From: Myxococcota bacterium
Lineage (GTDB): Bacteria > Myxococcota_A > Bradymonadia > UBA7976 > UBA1532
Reading direction: 5' to 3'
DNA length: 64,000 bases
Assembly: GCA_023150895.1 (NCBI GenBank)
Contig: JAKLJY010000017.1
Location: 1-64,000 of the forward strand
In this document: in pieces, positions 17,044 to 28,169 of the stretch
Numbering within the stretch: position 1 is the first letter of the stretch
How the letters are laid out: the number at the start of each line of letters is the position of its first letter
Made by a program: the position numbers and the translations under genes
Notes under the pieces: generated by a model
What the model saw: only the letters and a program-made list of their open reading frames with translations
Database searches by the model: none
What the model was told of the DNA's origin: nothing

Positions 17044-17071
17044 TTGGTAAACGACCCCGACACGCTACCAA
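17044..17071. repeat. Small inverted repeat in the lipoprotein-miaE divergent gap
   Basis: TTGGTA (17044-17049) and TACCAA (17066-17071) form an inverted pair 16 bases apart in the 92-bp gap between the divergent lipoprotein and miaE genes; flanking CC and GG bases extend it imperfectly. It sits just upstream of the lipoprotein's ribosome-binding site. It could be a repressor site, but it is short and may be chance. Confidence 0.25.
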
Positions 17072-17122
17072 AGGCCTTTACCCGTCCACAATCAAACGCG
17101 CCGGGGAGTATCATTCGCCGCC

Positions 17123-17704
17123 ATGCTGAACCTGCACGCGCCGACGACCGACCGCTGGCTGCCCCTGGCCCTGGGTGACCTGGACGCCATCCTGCTCGAC
17201 CACGCCCATTGCGAGAAGAAGGCCGCCTCGACCGCGCTGTCGCTGGTCTTCAAGTACCCCGAGCACGAGGACTTCGTCCTGCCGCTGTCGCGCCTGGCCC
17301 GCGAGGAACTCTCGCACTTCGAGCTCGTGCTCGACCATCTGCATCGTCGGGGCCTCCGCTTCGAGCGTCAACGCCCGAGCCCGTATGCGGGCCGTCTGAT
17401 GGCCGCCGTGCGACCCGATGAACCCGGCCGCCTCGTCGACACGCTTCTGTGCTGCGCGCTGATCGAGGCGCGCAGCTGCGAGCGGATGAAGCTGCTCGCC
17501 GACGGTCTCGTCGAGCGCGACCCGGAGCTTTCCGGCCTGTACCGGGGCCTTCTGGCCTCCGAAGCGCGGCATCACGCGCTCTTCGTGGATCTCGCCCGCC
17601 TCGTCGCCCCGGCGGAGACCGTCCGGACCCGGCTCGCCGAACTGGCGGTACACGAGGCCGAAATCCTGGCCACCGCCCCCGACGTCCCGCGCATGCACAA
17701 CTGA
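17123..17704 (+). CDS. miaE: tRNA-(ms2io6A37) hydroxylase MiaE
   Basis: MiaE is a non-haem di-iron monooxygenase that hydroxylates the isopentenyl side chain of ms2i6A37 in tRNAs reading UNN codons. The 193-residue protein matches the family in length and in carboxylate/His clusters expected to bind iron: DHAHCEKKAAS, REELSHFELV, IEARSCERM and SEARHHALFVDLA. ATG 17123 gives the natural start MLNLHAPTTDRWL. It stands alone between a divergent lipoprotein gene and lon. Confidence 0.9.
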   Translation: MLNLHAPTTDRWLPLALGDLDAILLDHAHCEKKAASTALSLVFKYPEHEDFVLPLSRLAREELSHFELVLDHLHRRGLRFERQRPSPYAGRLMAAVRPDEPGRLVDTLLCCALIEARSCERMKLLADGLVERDPELSGLYRGLLASEARHHALFVDLARLVAPAETVRTRLAELAVHEAEILATAPDVPRMHN

Positions 17705-17819
17705 ATCGCGCTGCGTTCGGGCCGTGTTATCGTCCGCCGAATCGTTTCACGCCCCGGCGTGATCGTCTTGGTGATCCGCGCCCGCCGCCGGGCGCTCGGG
17801 AGTTTCGGAGACCCTCGCC

Positions 17820-20254
<2,435 letters not shown>

Positions 20255-20258
<4 letters not shown>

Positions 20259-20283
20259 CGCTCCCCGCGCGCGACGTTTAGAT
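20255..20283 (+). promoter_or_regulatory. Possible promoter of the Ser/Thr kinase gene
   Basis: TTGACG (20255-20260, overlapping the lon stop) and a weak TTAGAT (20278-20283) are separated by 17 bases. The -35 is good and the -10 poor. A 13-base direct repeat lies across it. Confidence 0.35.
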
Positions 20284-20299
20284 GCGCCGCGCGCGACGT
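20265..20299. repeat. Two copies of a 13-base direct repeat, 22-base period
   Basis: CCGCGCGCGACGT occurs at 20265-20277 and 20287-20299, two helical turns apart. The first copy fills the spacer of the possible kinase promoter and the second lies just after its -10. The placement would suit an operator, but the repeat is GC-simple and could be low-complexity sequence. Confidence 0.45.
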
Positions 20300-20355
20300 C
20301 TGCCCGATGCAGACGCGCCGCGCGCCAACCGCCGCCGAGAGCCCGAGCGCGCATC

Positions 20356-21879
20356 ATGGCCGACCCCCCCACAGTGCCTCAGGCGTTGCCGTCACTCTCC
20401 GAGGTGGGCAAGTACGTCGTGGGCGAGCGCCTGGCCGTCGGCGGCATGGCCGAGGTCTACAAGGGGTGGCTGCGGGGCAGCGAGGGTTTCCGACGCCCGG
20501 TCGTCATCAAAAAGATGCTCCCGCGCCTGTCGAGCGACCCGCGATTCGTGCGGATGTTCATCGAAGAGGCCCGCCTCGCCTCGCGCCTCGTCCATGCAAA
20601 CATCGTCGGGGTGCTCGACTTCGGCCGGATGGACGCCGAGCACTTCATCGTCCTCGAGTTCATCGACGGGCCGAATCTCAACGATCTCCTCATCAAGGCA
20701 CGGCAGGCGGGCGTCAAGCGACTCCCCATTCCGATCGTCGTCTACATCATCTCCGAGGTCCTCAAGGGCCTCGATCACGCGCATCGCCTGACGGACGCCC
20801 GCGGACAGTCCCTCGGGTGCGTGCACCGCGACGTGACCCCGTCGAACGTGCTCCTCTCGCGCGACGGGCAGGTCAAAGTGTCGGACTTCGGCGTGGCGAA
20901 AGCGGCGGACCGGGGCAATTGGACGGCGCCCGGGCAGATCAAAGGCAAGCTTCACTACCTCTCGCCCGAGCAGGTGCGGGGTGAGCACGTCGACCCGCGG
21001 GCGGACCTCTTCGCGGTCGGCGTCTTGCTGCACGAACTCCTGACCGGCCGTCGACTCTTCGGCGGCGACACGCCGATGGAGGTCATGGAGGCGACGCTGT
21101 CGGCCCCGGTGCCCCCGCCGTCGACGCGGGCGCCGGACGTCCCGGCAGAGCTCGATGCGGTGGCGTTGACCGCCTTGCAGCGCGACCGGTGGCGTCGCCC
21201 GCCCGACGCCGAGAGTTTCCACCAGGCGTTGGTCGAAGCCACGGCACCGCATTTCCTGCCGGCCCGTGCGCGGGATCTCGTCGCGCTGCTCGACCGCCTC
21301 TACGGGCCACCGCTGCCCGTCTCGGAGGATCCGCTCGCTGCCCTCCTCGAGTCGTCGCCGACCGGGGCCCGTCTCGATCCGACCACGCCGATGGAGGGGG
21401 CGGCGATCGCACTCCTCGCGGCGACGGCGCTCGAAATGCCGGCGGCGGCGGTGGCCCCGACGGCCGAGCCGACCGTCCCCGTACAGCGGCCGATCCTGCT
21501 TGCGGCACAGGACCCGACCCGCAAGGGGCTCGTGCACCCGCCGGTCGCCCAGCGCGACGATCGCCCGCGTCCCTCGGTGCCGGCGGTGGACGTTGCGGCC
21601 GGCGCCTCGCCGGGGGCGGCCGCCGAGTCCCGCCCCCTCGAGACGGCGGGACCCGTCTCGGTGGGTCCGGTGGGGACCGAGATCGAGACGAGCGGCGCCT
21701 GGTCCCTCGGAGGGGCGACCGTGCCCGACGGACATGACTCCGTCGACTTGCCGGCGGTGGGCGAGCGTGCGCCCCCCGGGCGGCGCGAAGGGCGTCTCGG
21801 ACTCTGGCTCGGGCTCGGATTCCTGGCGTTGGCTGCGGCCGCGGGCGCGTGGTTCCTGCTCGCCCGCGCAGACGCCTGA
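20356..21879 (+). CDS. Ser/Thr protein kinase with C-terminal membrane anchor
   Basis: The 507-residue protein has a Hanks-type kinase domain at about 20-285: glycine loop ERLAVGGMAEVYKG, VVIKKM lysine, catalytic loop HRDVTPSN (about 157-164), DFG at 177-179, and LSPEQVRGEHVDPRADLFAVGV. A low-complexity Ala/Pro-rich region follows (about 300-470), ending in a single hydrophobic segment (LGLWLGLGFLALAAAAGAWFLL). The kinase would face the cytoplasm with no extracellular sensor. The usual Lys of HRDLKPxN is Thr here, a variation common in myxobacterial kinases. ATG 20356 is chosen because the kinase domain follows directly. An FHA protein, a plausible phosphothreonine reader, is encoded 1.6 kb downstream. 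Confidence 0.93.
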   Translation: MADPPTVPQALPSLSEVGKYVVGERLAVGGMAEVYKGWLRGSEGFRRPVVIKKMLPRLSSDPRFVRMFIEEARLASRLVHANIVGVLDFGRMDAEHFIVLEFIDGPNLNDLLIKARQAGVKRLPIPIVVYIISEVLKGLDHAHRLTDARGQSLGCVHRDVTPSNVLLSRDGQVKVSDFGVAKAADRGNWTAPGQIKGKLHYLSPEQVRGEHVDPRADLFAVGVLLHELLTGRRLFGGDTPMEVMEATLSAPVPPPSTRAPDVPAELDAVALTALQRDRWRRPPDAESFHQALVEATAPHFLPARARDLVALLDRLYGPPLPVSEDPLAALLESSPTGARLDPTTPMEGAAIALLAATALEMPAAAVAPTAEPTVPVQRPILLAAQDPTRKGLVHPPVAQRDDRPRPSVPAVDVAAGASPGAAAESRPLETAGPVSVGPVGTEIETSGAWSLGGATVPDGHDSVDLPAVGERAPPGRREGRLGLWLGLGFLALAAAAGAWFLLARADA

Positions 21880-21889
21880 GCGGGCGTCC

Positions 21890-23278
21890 TCAGCGGGCGG
21901 CGGCGAACCGACCGTCGCGCACGGTGAGCACGTAGAGGCTCTGAAGCGCGTCGGGTTGGTCGAACCGCAGACCGACCGTGACCTGGCCCGACTCCGTGGC
22001 CGGCAGGGTGGCCAGCGGGCTCGTACGGCGCCGGGCAGCCGCTTGCCCCGCTGCGTCGACCGCGAGCACCGACTCCCAGACCAGGGCGTCGACCGCGTTG
22101 GGCGCGGGCCGGCCGGCCGCGGAAAAGCGCGCTGCCAGTCGCGCACCGGGCACGGACTCGGTCGCGAACGCGACCGGAATGAGCGCGCCCTCGAAGTAGC
22201 GGCCCGACTGTCGCATGACGTCCGGGGCGTACCAGTCCGGCGTCCCAAGGAAAGTCAGCGTGCGGACTCGGGACCGCTCGAAGGTCCGCGTCGGGCTCGC
22301 GGACCAGAGGCCGACGCTCGCGAAGGTCGCGAGCGCCTGCGCGGCGGTGACCGCGCCCTCGGGGAAGAAGACCGTATCGGCTTCGGCGGCCTGCAGACGC
22401 ACGGCCAGCTTCGCCCAGTCGGGCTTCGCCGGATCGTAGGTCAGGTCCGTGGGTTCCAGCGAGCCGCCGCCCGCGGTCCACACCGCCCGGAACAGGCTGC
22501 CGAACGTCTCCGCCGCGGGCGTCTGCGGGCGCAGGACCGCGGCGCGCCGCCCGCCCCGCGCAAGTCCGGCCCCGGCGGCCGTCCGCACGATGAGCGCCGG
22601 CGTCGGGAAGACCCGCCAGACGCGGCCCGGTCGCTCGACGGCAGCGTCGCCCGCGGTGACGAGCACCATGGGGCGACCGGTTTCAGCGCCCTGGACCGCC
22701 AGCTCGGCGGCGCCGGTTCGATCGACCACGGCGACCGTGCCGGTGATCGCTTCGTCCCGAACGACCTCGGCCAGGGCTGCCGCCGCGGCGGTCGGATCGG
22801 CAACGTCCCGGACGATGACCTCCGGCCCGGGCTCGCCCACGGCGCCGCGCGCGGCGACGAGCCCCGCCGCCAGCGCCGTTCCAAGGGGAGCGGAGCGGCC
22901 GGTCATCGGCAGGAGGACGAGGACCCGGTGCCCCGGCGGACCGGTCAGGCCGGGAAGGTCTCCGGGGTCGCGAACAGGCGGGGGCGCGTCTTCGTCGACG
23001 CGGGCGTCTGCCGTGGTGCCGGCCTCCCCCGTGCGGGCGGCGGGCGCCGCTCGTCCCGTCTCCGCCTCGGCGGGGGGGCGCGACGGCGGGTCGACGGGCA
23101 GCTCGGGATCCGTGGGCTGCAGCGCATGCCCGGGACGCGTGATGCGTGTGTCGTCGCGAGGGCCCGCGTCTTGGGCACGGGCACCGCACGCGACGAGGGC
23201 CAGAGCGGCCAATGCGAGGAGGGCGTGCCGAGGGCGTCGGCGAGCGGCGACGGCGGGGGGGCAGGGGAAGGACTTCAT
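21890..23278 (-). CDS. Lipoprotein with periplasmic-binding-protein (LppC / ABC amino-acid receptor-like) fold
   Basis: The 462-residue product has a lipoprotein signal (LLALAALALVAC, Cys about residue 31), an Ala/Pro-rich spacer, then a type I periplasmic-binding-like domain beginning RVLVLLPMTGRSAPLGTALAAGLVAAR. It continues with alternating strands and helices (GTVAVVDRTGAAEL, VLRPQTPAAETFGSLFRAVW, ADTVFFPEG). This is the layout of branched-chain amino-acid receptors and of LpoA/LppC-type penicillin-binding-protein activators. No permease or ATPase gene is adjacent, so a cell-envelope regulatory role is as likely as transport. The ATG at 23278 is preferred; a GTG six codons upstream is possible. 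It converges with the kinase gene. Confidence 0.7.
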   Translation of the reverse strand: MKSFPCPPAVAARRRPRHALLALAALALVACGARAQDAGPRDDTRITRPGHALQPTDPELPVDPPSRPPAEAETGRAAPAARTGEAGTTADARVDEDAPPPVRDPGDLPGLTGPPGHRVLVLLPMTGRSAPLGTALAAGLVAARGAVGEPGPEVIVRDVADPTAAAAALAEVVRDEAITGTVAVVDRTGAAELAVQGAETGRPMVLVTAGDAAVERPGRVWRVFPTPALIVRTAAGAGLARGGRRAAVLRPQTPAAETFGSLFRAVWTAGGGSLEPTDLTYDPAKPDWAKLAVRLQAAEADTVFFPEGAVTAAQALATFASVGLWSASPTRTFERSRVRTLTFLGTPDWYAPDVMRQSGRYFEGALIPVAFATESVPGARLAARFSAAGRPAPNAVDALVWESVLAVDAAGQAAARRRTSPLATLPATESGQVTVGLRFDQPDALQSLYVLTVRDGRFAAAR

Positions 23279-23348
23279 CGGGCGCACCCATCGCACGAGG
23301 AATCGCCCGGTTCAAGCGGCCCGTCGTGTCGGCCCGACGGCCACGACC

Positions 23349-23377
23349 TTGACCGATCGCGGTGCCTGGGGTACATC
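23349..23377 (+). promoter_or_regulatory. Promoter candidate for the FHA gene
   Basis: TTGACC (23349-23354) and TACATC (23372-23377) are spaced 17 bases apart in the 177-bp gap between the divergent lipoprotein and FHA genes, about 78 bases before the FHA start codon. The consensus match is reasonable for a sigma70-type promoter. Confidence 0.45.
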
Positions 23378-23455
23378 ACGCCGACGAGGATTGTACGCGA
23401 ACGGTTGGCGCGCCCGACGGACCGAACGGGTGGGGCCGGCCCAGCGAGTAGGTTG

Positions 23456-25168
23456 ATGATCGTCTGCCCTCACTGCGGCTGGGAGAACCCGAGCGAAGCG
23501 GCGTTCTGCACGAACTGCGGCCGCGGTCTGGCACGTGCCCGCGCGGCCCGGCCGGCCAATCTCGACGACTCGGTCGGCGAGGCCCGCCCCGACGGCGGGC
23601 GCCGTTTCAAGGCCCTCGACGCCGCCGGCCGAACGGTTCGCGATCACGAGATGCCCCTGCTCCAGGTGGTGACGCCCCCAACGCCGTCGACGGATCGGCA
23701 CGGGGACGCACCGCCGATGGCGGGCTCGACGCCCCCGCCGTTGCCGGCCCCTCTCCCCGCGGACCGCGAGCCGACGCCGCTGCCGAGGCTGAGAGCACCC
23801 TCGCCTGCCCGAGACGCGACGGCGACGCTCGTCGATTTCCGCATGCCGACGAACCTCTTTGCCGAGGCCGCGACGGCCAATGCCGCGTCGCCCGAGCGGA
23901 ACGACGGCGGGGCCGAAGCCTTCGACGGGGAGGAGTTTCCCGGACTCGAGGTCGAGCCCGGTGATCCGAGCCCGGCCGACACCGCTCGGCCGGGGGAGAC
24001 GCCCACGATTCCGCGCGCCGCGACCCCCGCCCCGGTGGCCGTCGCCGAGATCCTGCCCCTCGCGTCGCTCTCGCCGAGCTCTCCGCTGCGCGTCGCGCGC
24101 ATCATCGAACCCGCGGACGCAGACGCGCTCGTCGAGCCCGGCGCGGAAGGCGAAGGCGACGCCGACTCGGTCGACGACATCGAGATCCCCTCACAGCCCG
24201 GCGGTGACGAACCCGGCGACCTCCAGGACGCCGTGGACGATCCGGCGCTGTTCGAGGCGGAGTCCCCGCCGCCGGCGCTCTTGCGTCCGGCGACGCCCGT
24301 CGATCTCGCCGAGCTCGCCGACGTCGATCTCGACGCCGAGCCGGCGGGCGCCGAGCTCGCCGAGCCCGGGGGCGAGCCCGAAGCAGACCTCGAGGTCGAG
24401 GACATCTCGGTGTCCGAACTCGAACTGCCCGCGCTCGATGCGCAGGTCCTCCGCTCGGGTGATCTCGAGGCGATTCGGCCCGAGCCCGCGCGCCATGCAC
24501 CGCCGCCCCTCCGCGAGATGGATGTCCGGTTCATCCTGCGGCCCCTTTCCAACAACGTCGCCGAGAGCCGGCTCATCACCGTGGGCGAACGTGGGCTCAC
24601 CATCGGTCGTGTCGACGCGGACGTCGTCCTCGCCGAAGACGCGTTCATTTCGCCCCGCCACCTCCAGCTGACCGTCGAGCACGACACGCTTTTCGCCGAG
24701 GACCAGGGCTCGCTCAACGGCTCCTGGCTCCGGGTCCGGACGCAAGTCGAGTTGCGGCCCGGCATGTGCTTCCGCATCGGGCATCAGCTCCTGCGTCTCG
24801 ACCACCTCTCCGGGCGCCCCGCGCTGCCCGAACGGCCCGACCGCACCCGCCGATTCGGGGCGCCGCGGGTCGAACCGGCCCTCTGCCTGCAGCAGATGGG
24901 AGACGACAACCAGCCGCGCAACGTCTACTGCCTCAGCGAGCAGGGCGCCCGCCTCGGTCGTCACCTCGCCGACATCGTCTTCACCGACGACACCTTCATG
25001 AGCGGGACGCACGCCGTCGTTCTTCCGCGGGGGGAGCGGGCCGTCTTGCGCGACCTCTCGAGCCGCAACGGGACGTGGGTCCGTATCGAGGGGCGGCAAG
25101 CCCTTGCCCTCGGGGATGCCATCATGGTGGGTCAGACGGTCTGGCGCGTGAGCCGCCCGGTCACCTGA
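23456..25168 (+). CDS. Zinc-ribbon protein with two C-terminal FHA domains
   Basis: The 570 residues start with a zinc ribbon (Cys 4, 7, 18, 21: [19 protein letters not shown]). A long, acidic, Ala/Pro-rich and probably disordered middle (about 25-350) follows, then two FHA domains. FHA1 is at about 365-445 ([35 protein letters not shown]) and FHA2 at about 490-560 ([35 protein letters not shown]). Each keeps the GR, S/T-x-x-H and NG residues used for phosphothreonine binding (FHA2 has SGTH for SxxH). It would be a soluble adaptor reading kinase output; the kinase at 20356-21879 is an obvious candidate. The start ATG directly precedes the zinc ribbon. Confidence 0.88.
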   Translation: MIVCPHCGWENPSEAAFCTNCGRGLARARAARPANLDDSVGEARPDGGRRFKALDAAGRTVRDHEMPLLQVVTPPTPSTDRHGDAPPMAGSTPPPLPAPLPADREPTPLPRLRAPSPARDATATLVDFRMPTNLFAEAATANAASPERNDGGAEAFDGEEFPGLEVEPGDPSPADTARPGETPTIPRAATPAPVAVAEILPLASLSPSSPLRVARIIEPADADALVEPGAEGEGDADSVDDIEIPSQPGGDEPGDLQDAVDDPALFEAESPPPALLRPATPVDLAELADVDLDAEPAGAELAEPGGEPEADLEVEDISVSELELPALDAQVLRSGDLEAIRPEPARHAPPPLREMDVRFILRPLSNNVAESRLITVGERGLTIGRVDADVVLAEDAFISPRHLQLTVEHDTLFAEDQGSLNGSWLRVRTQVELRPGMCFRIGHQLLRLDHLSGRPALPERPDRTRRFGAPRVEPALCLQQMGDDNQPRNVYCLSEQGARLGRHLADIVFTDDTFMSGTHAVVLPRGERAVLRDLSSRNGTWVRIEGRQALALGDAIMVGQTVWRVSRPVT

Positions 25169-25721
25169 GGACGCGGTCTTCGGGGCGCGCGTCGAGCGAG
25201 GCCTCGAACGCGGTGACGTCGCCGCGACCACCGGCCAGTTTGGCCTGCCAGCGTCGGTCGGCGGGTCGCCCCTCGTCCTCGGTCGCCGTTCCGCCCCCGC
25301 TCGGTGCGACGGCCAGGATCTCCAGCCGGACCTCGCCGAGCCCATCCCGGAGCATTCCGAGGCGCACCGCGGCCATGCGACTGAGGTCGATGATGCGTGC
25401 GCCCACGTAAGGGCCCCGATCGTTGACGACCACGTCGACGAAACGGCCGCTGCGCACGTGCGTGACTCGCAGGCGCGTACCGAACGGAAGCGTTCGGTGG
25501 GCCGCGGTCAGCGCGTGCATGTCGAAGCGGACCCCGCTCGCCGTCCGCCGGCCATGGTGCACGCGGCCGTACCACGACGCGATCCCGCGCAGGACGTGGC
25601 GGGTCTGAGCACGGGCGGACTCCGGGGCCACCGCGGCCAGCGAGCCGAACGCGGTGAGCAGGCCCAGACACAATGCTCGGAGGAGACGACGAATCACGGC
25701 GTCGCGTCGTGTAACAGACAT
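25161..25721 (-). CDS. RlpA-like double-psi beta-barrel exported protein
   Basis: The 186-residue product has a signal peptide ([28 protein letters not shown]) and an RlpA/DPBB domain: [64 protein letters not shown]. RlpA proteins act in the periplasm or outer membrane, some as lytic transglycosylases on denuded peptidoglycan; the His and Asp of the AAHRTLPFG and NDRGP segments are present. There is no SPOR domain, only a short C-terminal tail. The stop overlaps the convergent FHA gene by 8 bases. Start ATG 25721 is taken from the signal-peptide position; the ribosome-binding site is weak. Confidence 0.85.
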   Translation of the reverse strand: MSVTRRDAVIRRLLRALCLGLLTAFGSLAAVAPESARAQTRHVLRGIASWYGRVHHGRRTASGVRFDMHALTAAHRTLPFGTRLRVTHVRSGRFVDVVVNDRGPYVGARIIDLSRMAAVRLGMLRDGLGEVRLEILAVAPSGGGTATEDEGRPADRRWQAKLAGGRGDVTAFEASLDARPEDRVLR

Positions 25722-25833
25722 CGTCGCGCCCGGCAAAAAACGGCGGTGCCGCAGGCCGGTCGGGAACCGGGGGCTCGGCGCTCTGGCGTTGCGTCGTGCG
25801 GCCGATTGGGGCACAGTCCCGAAGACGATTCGC

Positions 25834-26814
25834 ATGCGGCCGCGCACCCTCATCTCCACCTCCGATCTCGACGCGACGGCGCTCGACGCGCTGCTTGCGG
25901 CAGCCGACGCGGCGCGAACGCCACCGGCCGACGGTCGTCGCCCGCTCGCCGGGCGGACGCTCTGCATGGCCTTCCTCGCGGCGTCCGTGCGCACTCGGGC
26001 CTGTCTCGAGGAAGCCGCCGGGCAGCTCGGCGTCGAACTCTCCGATCTGACGGCAGCGGCCCTGACGCTCGGGCGCAATCCCGCCGCGACCGCCGAGCTG
26101 GCGCGCGCGGCGGCCGAGGCGGATGCCATCGCGCTGCGGCACAGTCTCGTGCCGGGGCGCGCGCAGGCGCTCCTGGGCGAGCTGGCAGCGGAGTCCGGGC
26201 GTCCGGTGCTGAATCTCCAGTCCGACGCCGATCACCCCGTGCAGACGCTTGCGGACGTCCTGACGTTGCACGACGCCTTCGGGCGCGATCTGCGCGGGCG
26301 CCGGGTGGCGGTGGTCTGGACGTGGCAGCGCACGCCCGCCCGGCCCCCGTCCGTGCCCCACGGGCTGCTGCGCCTGTTGCCCCGCCTCGGGGTGCAGGTC
26401 CGGGTCGCTCACCCGCCCGGTTTCGAGCTCGCGGACGACGCGCGGCGGGTGGGGTCGGCCCTTGCCACCCCCCCGGGGGCGATCGTCCACGCCGCCTCGT
26501 TCGACGAGGCCTGCGAGGGAGCCGACGTCGTCTACCCGCAGAGCTGGGCGCCAGGCACGTTGCAGCACCGGCCGGAAGAGGCCGCCGCGCTCGCCGCGCC
26601 GTTTTCGGACTGGCTCCTCGACGCCGCGCGGCTCGACCGCCTGGCCCCCGAGGCCCGTGTCATGCGCAGTCTCCCCGCGTCCGAGGGCGAAGAGCTCGGT
26701 CCGGGGCTCCTCGAGTCACCGCGAAGCCTCTTCTATGCGCAGGCGGCGCACCGCCTCACGGTGATGCGCGCCGTCCTGCAGTGGATGTTGCCGGGCGGGG
26801 ACGCCACACCGTGA
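25834..26814 (+). CDS. Carbamoyltransferase family protein, closest in pattern to N-acetylornithine carbamoyltransferase
   Basis: The 326 residues fit the aspartate/ornithine carbamoyltransferase fold. [20 protein letters not shown] corresponds to the carbamoyl-phosphate SxRTR motif and [18 protein letters not shown] to HPx[17 protein letters not shown] and [11 protein letters not shown] resemble the TWTY and GADVVYAKSW stretches of N-acetylornithine carbamoyltransferases more than ordinary ArgF. The late HCLP motif reads RSLP, so substrate binding may differ. It could serve arginine synthesis through acetylated intermediates, or another carbamoylation. No arginine genes are nearby. Its stop overlaps the GTG start of the MshEN-receiver-TPR gene, so it is translationally coupled to a signalling protein, an odd context. 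Confidence 0.7.
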   Translation: MRPRTLISTSDLDATALDALLAAADAARTPPADGRRPLAGRTLCMAFLAASVRTRACLEEAAGQLGVELSDLTAAALTLGRNPAATAELARAAAEADAIALRHSLVPGRAQALLGELAAESGRPVLNLQSDADHPVQTLADVLTLHDAFGRDLRGRRVAVVWTWQRTPARPPSVPHGLLRLLPRLGVQVRVAHPPGFELADDARRVGSALATPPGAIVHAASFDEACEGADVVYPQSWAPGTLQHRPEEAAALAAPFSDWLLDAARLDRLAPEARVMRSLPASEGEELGPGLLESPRSLFYAQAAHRLTVMRAVLQWMLPGGDATP

Positions 26815-28169
26815 TTCAGCGCGTCCCGATCGGACAACTCCTGGTCGAGACCAACCTGCTCTCGGCCCGTCAGCTCGACGAGGTCCTCGAGGCGCAGACC
26901 CGCACGGGCGGGCGCCTCTGCTCGGTGGTCCTTCGCCTCGGGCTGTGCGACGAACGGGCGCTCGTGCGCGTTCTGAGCCGCCAGCTCGGCGTGCCGGCCA
27001 TGGTCGTCACGGAGGTTCGCCCCGAGACGGCGGGCGCCGAACTCGTCCCGCGCGAAGTCGCCGAACGATATTGCGTGTTGCCGGCACGGGTCTTCAATCG
27101 CACCCTCACATTGCTGATGCGCGATCCCACCGATGGGGCCGCGTTGAACGACCTTCAGTTCGTCACCGGCAAGGTCATCCGGCCACTCGTGGCGGTCGAG
27201 GGTCCGCTTCGGCGGGCGATCGCCGCCTACTACGACGGTGCCGGCGAGATGCCGTCCGTCGACGTCCCATCCCCGGCGCCCATCGTTCCCGACGTGCCGC
27301 CGCCGCCCGCCTTCGGGGACGCGGCGAGCGCGGAAGATGTCCTCGGTGCGGCCCTCGACGTGGCGGCGACGCTCGACGAGCTCGGTGCGGCCGATACGCG
27401 CCCCCGCCTCCTCGCGGTCGATGACGACACGGCCATCCTGCGCCTCTACGAGGGCATCTTCGGGCCGACGTTGTACCGGATGTTCACCTGTGGCGATGGC
27501 GCCGCGGCGCTCGACGAGGTCCGCCGCATCCGCCCGCACGTGGTCTTGCTCGACGCGCGTCTGCCCGGCCTCCACGGCTTCGAGATCTGCCGCCGCGTCA
27601 AGGAAGACCCGGTGCTGGCCCCGACCGCGGTGATCCTGCTGAGCGGGGCGTACCGGGGCTGGCAGATGCGCGCCGATCTCATGCGGCACTGCGGTGCGGA
27701 CGACGTCATCGAGAAGCCGTTCAACGTCGACCACCTCGCGAACCGGGTCGCCGAGTTGATTCGCAACGCGCCGGCGGAGCGACACAACACCGGGGGGACC
27801 CGGGCCCTCGCCGCCGAGGCGCTCAAGTACCTCAACGCGGGGCTGCTTCTCCTCCAGAAGGGTGAACTCGACGCGGCCGCCATCGAGTTCCGGCATAGCA
27901 TCGAGCATCAGCCGTTCGCCGCGCGGCCGCACTTCTACCTCGGGAAGATCCACGAGCGTCAGAACGAGCGGTACGAGGCCATGTACGAGTACGAACAGGC
28001 CGTCGCGCTCGACACCACGTTCTTCCCGGCCATCAAAGACCTCGCGTTGCTGTACCAGAACGCAGGATTCGTTCACAAAGCGGTCGAGCTCTGGCAGCAG
28101 GCCCTCGTCGTCTGCCCGGAAGCCTCGATGCGGCAGTCCATCAAGGACCACCTCCTGCGGCTCGTATGA
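26811..28169 (+). CDS. MshEN (GspE N-terminal) - response-regulator receiver - TPR protein
   Basis: The 452 residues contain an MshEN/GspE-N-like domain (about 1-140: IGQLLVETNLLSARQLDEVLEAQ, LGVPAMVVTEVRP, ALNDLQFVTGKVIRPLVA), which in related proteins can bind cyclic-di-GMP. A Pro-rich linker leads to a complete receiver domain (about 200-320; acidic pocket AVDDD, phospho-acceptor Asp near 248 in LLDARLPG, Ser in LLSGAY, Lys in EKPF). About three TPR units follow (335-450: ALKYLNAGLLLLQKGELDAAAIEF, HFYLGKIHERQNERYEAMYEYEQA). No output enzyme or DNA-binding domain is present, so it probably signals through protein contacts. GTG start; it overlaps both neighbours by four bases. No histidine kinase is adjacent. 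Confidence 0.85.
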   Translation: MIQRVPIGQLLVETNLLSARQLDEVLEAQTRTGGRLCSVVLRLGLCDERALVRVLSRQLGVPAMVVTEVRPETAGAELVPREVAERYCVLPARVFNRTLTLLMRDPTDGAALNDLQFVTGKVIRPLVAVEGPLRRAIAAYYDGAGEMPSVDVPSPAPIVPDVPPPPAFGDAASAEDVLGAALDVAATLDELGAADTRPRLLAVDDDTAILRLYEGIFGPTLYRMFTCGDGAAALDEVRRIRPHVVLLDARLPGLHGFEICRRVKEDPVLAPTAVILLSGAYRGWQMRADLMRHCGADDVIEKPFNVDHLANRVAELIRNAPAERHNTGGTRALAAEALKYLNAGLLLLQKGELDAAAIEFRHSIEHQPFAARPHFYLGKIHERQNERYEAMYEYEQAVALDTTFFPAIKDLALLYQNAGFVHKAVELWQQALVVCPEASMRQSIKDHLLRLV

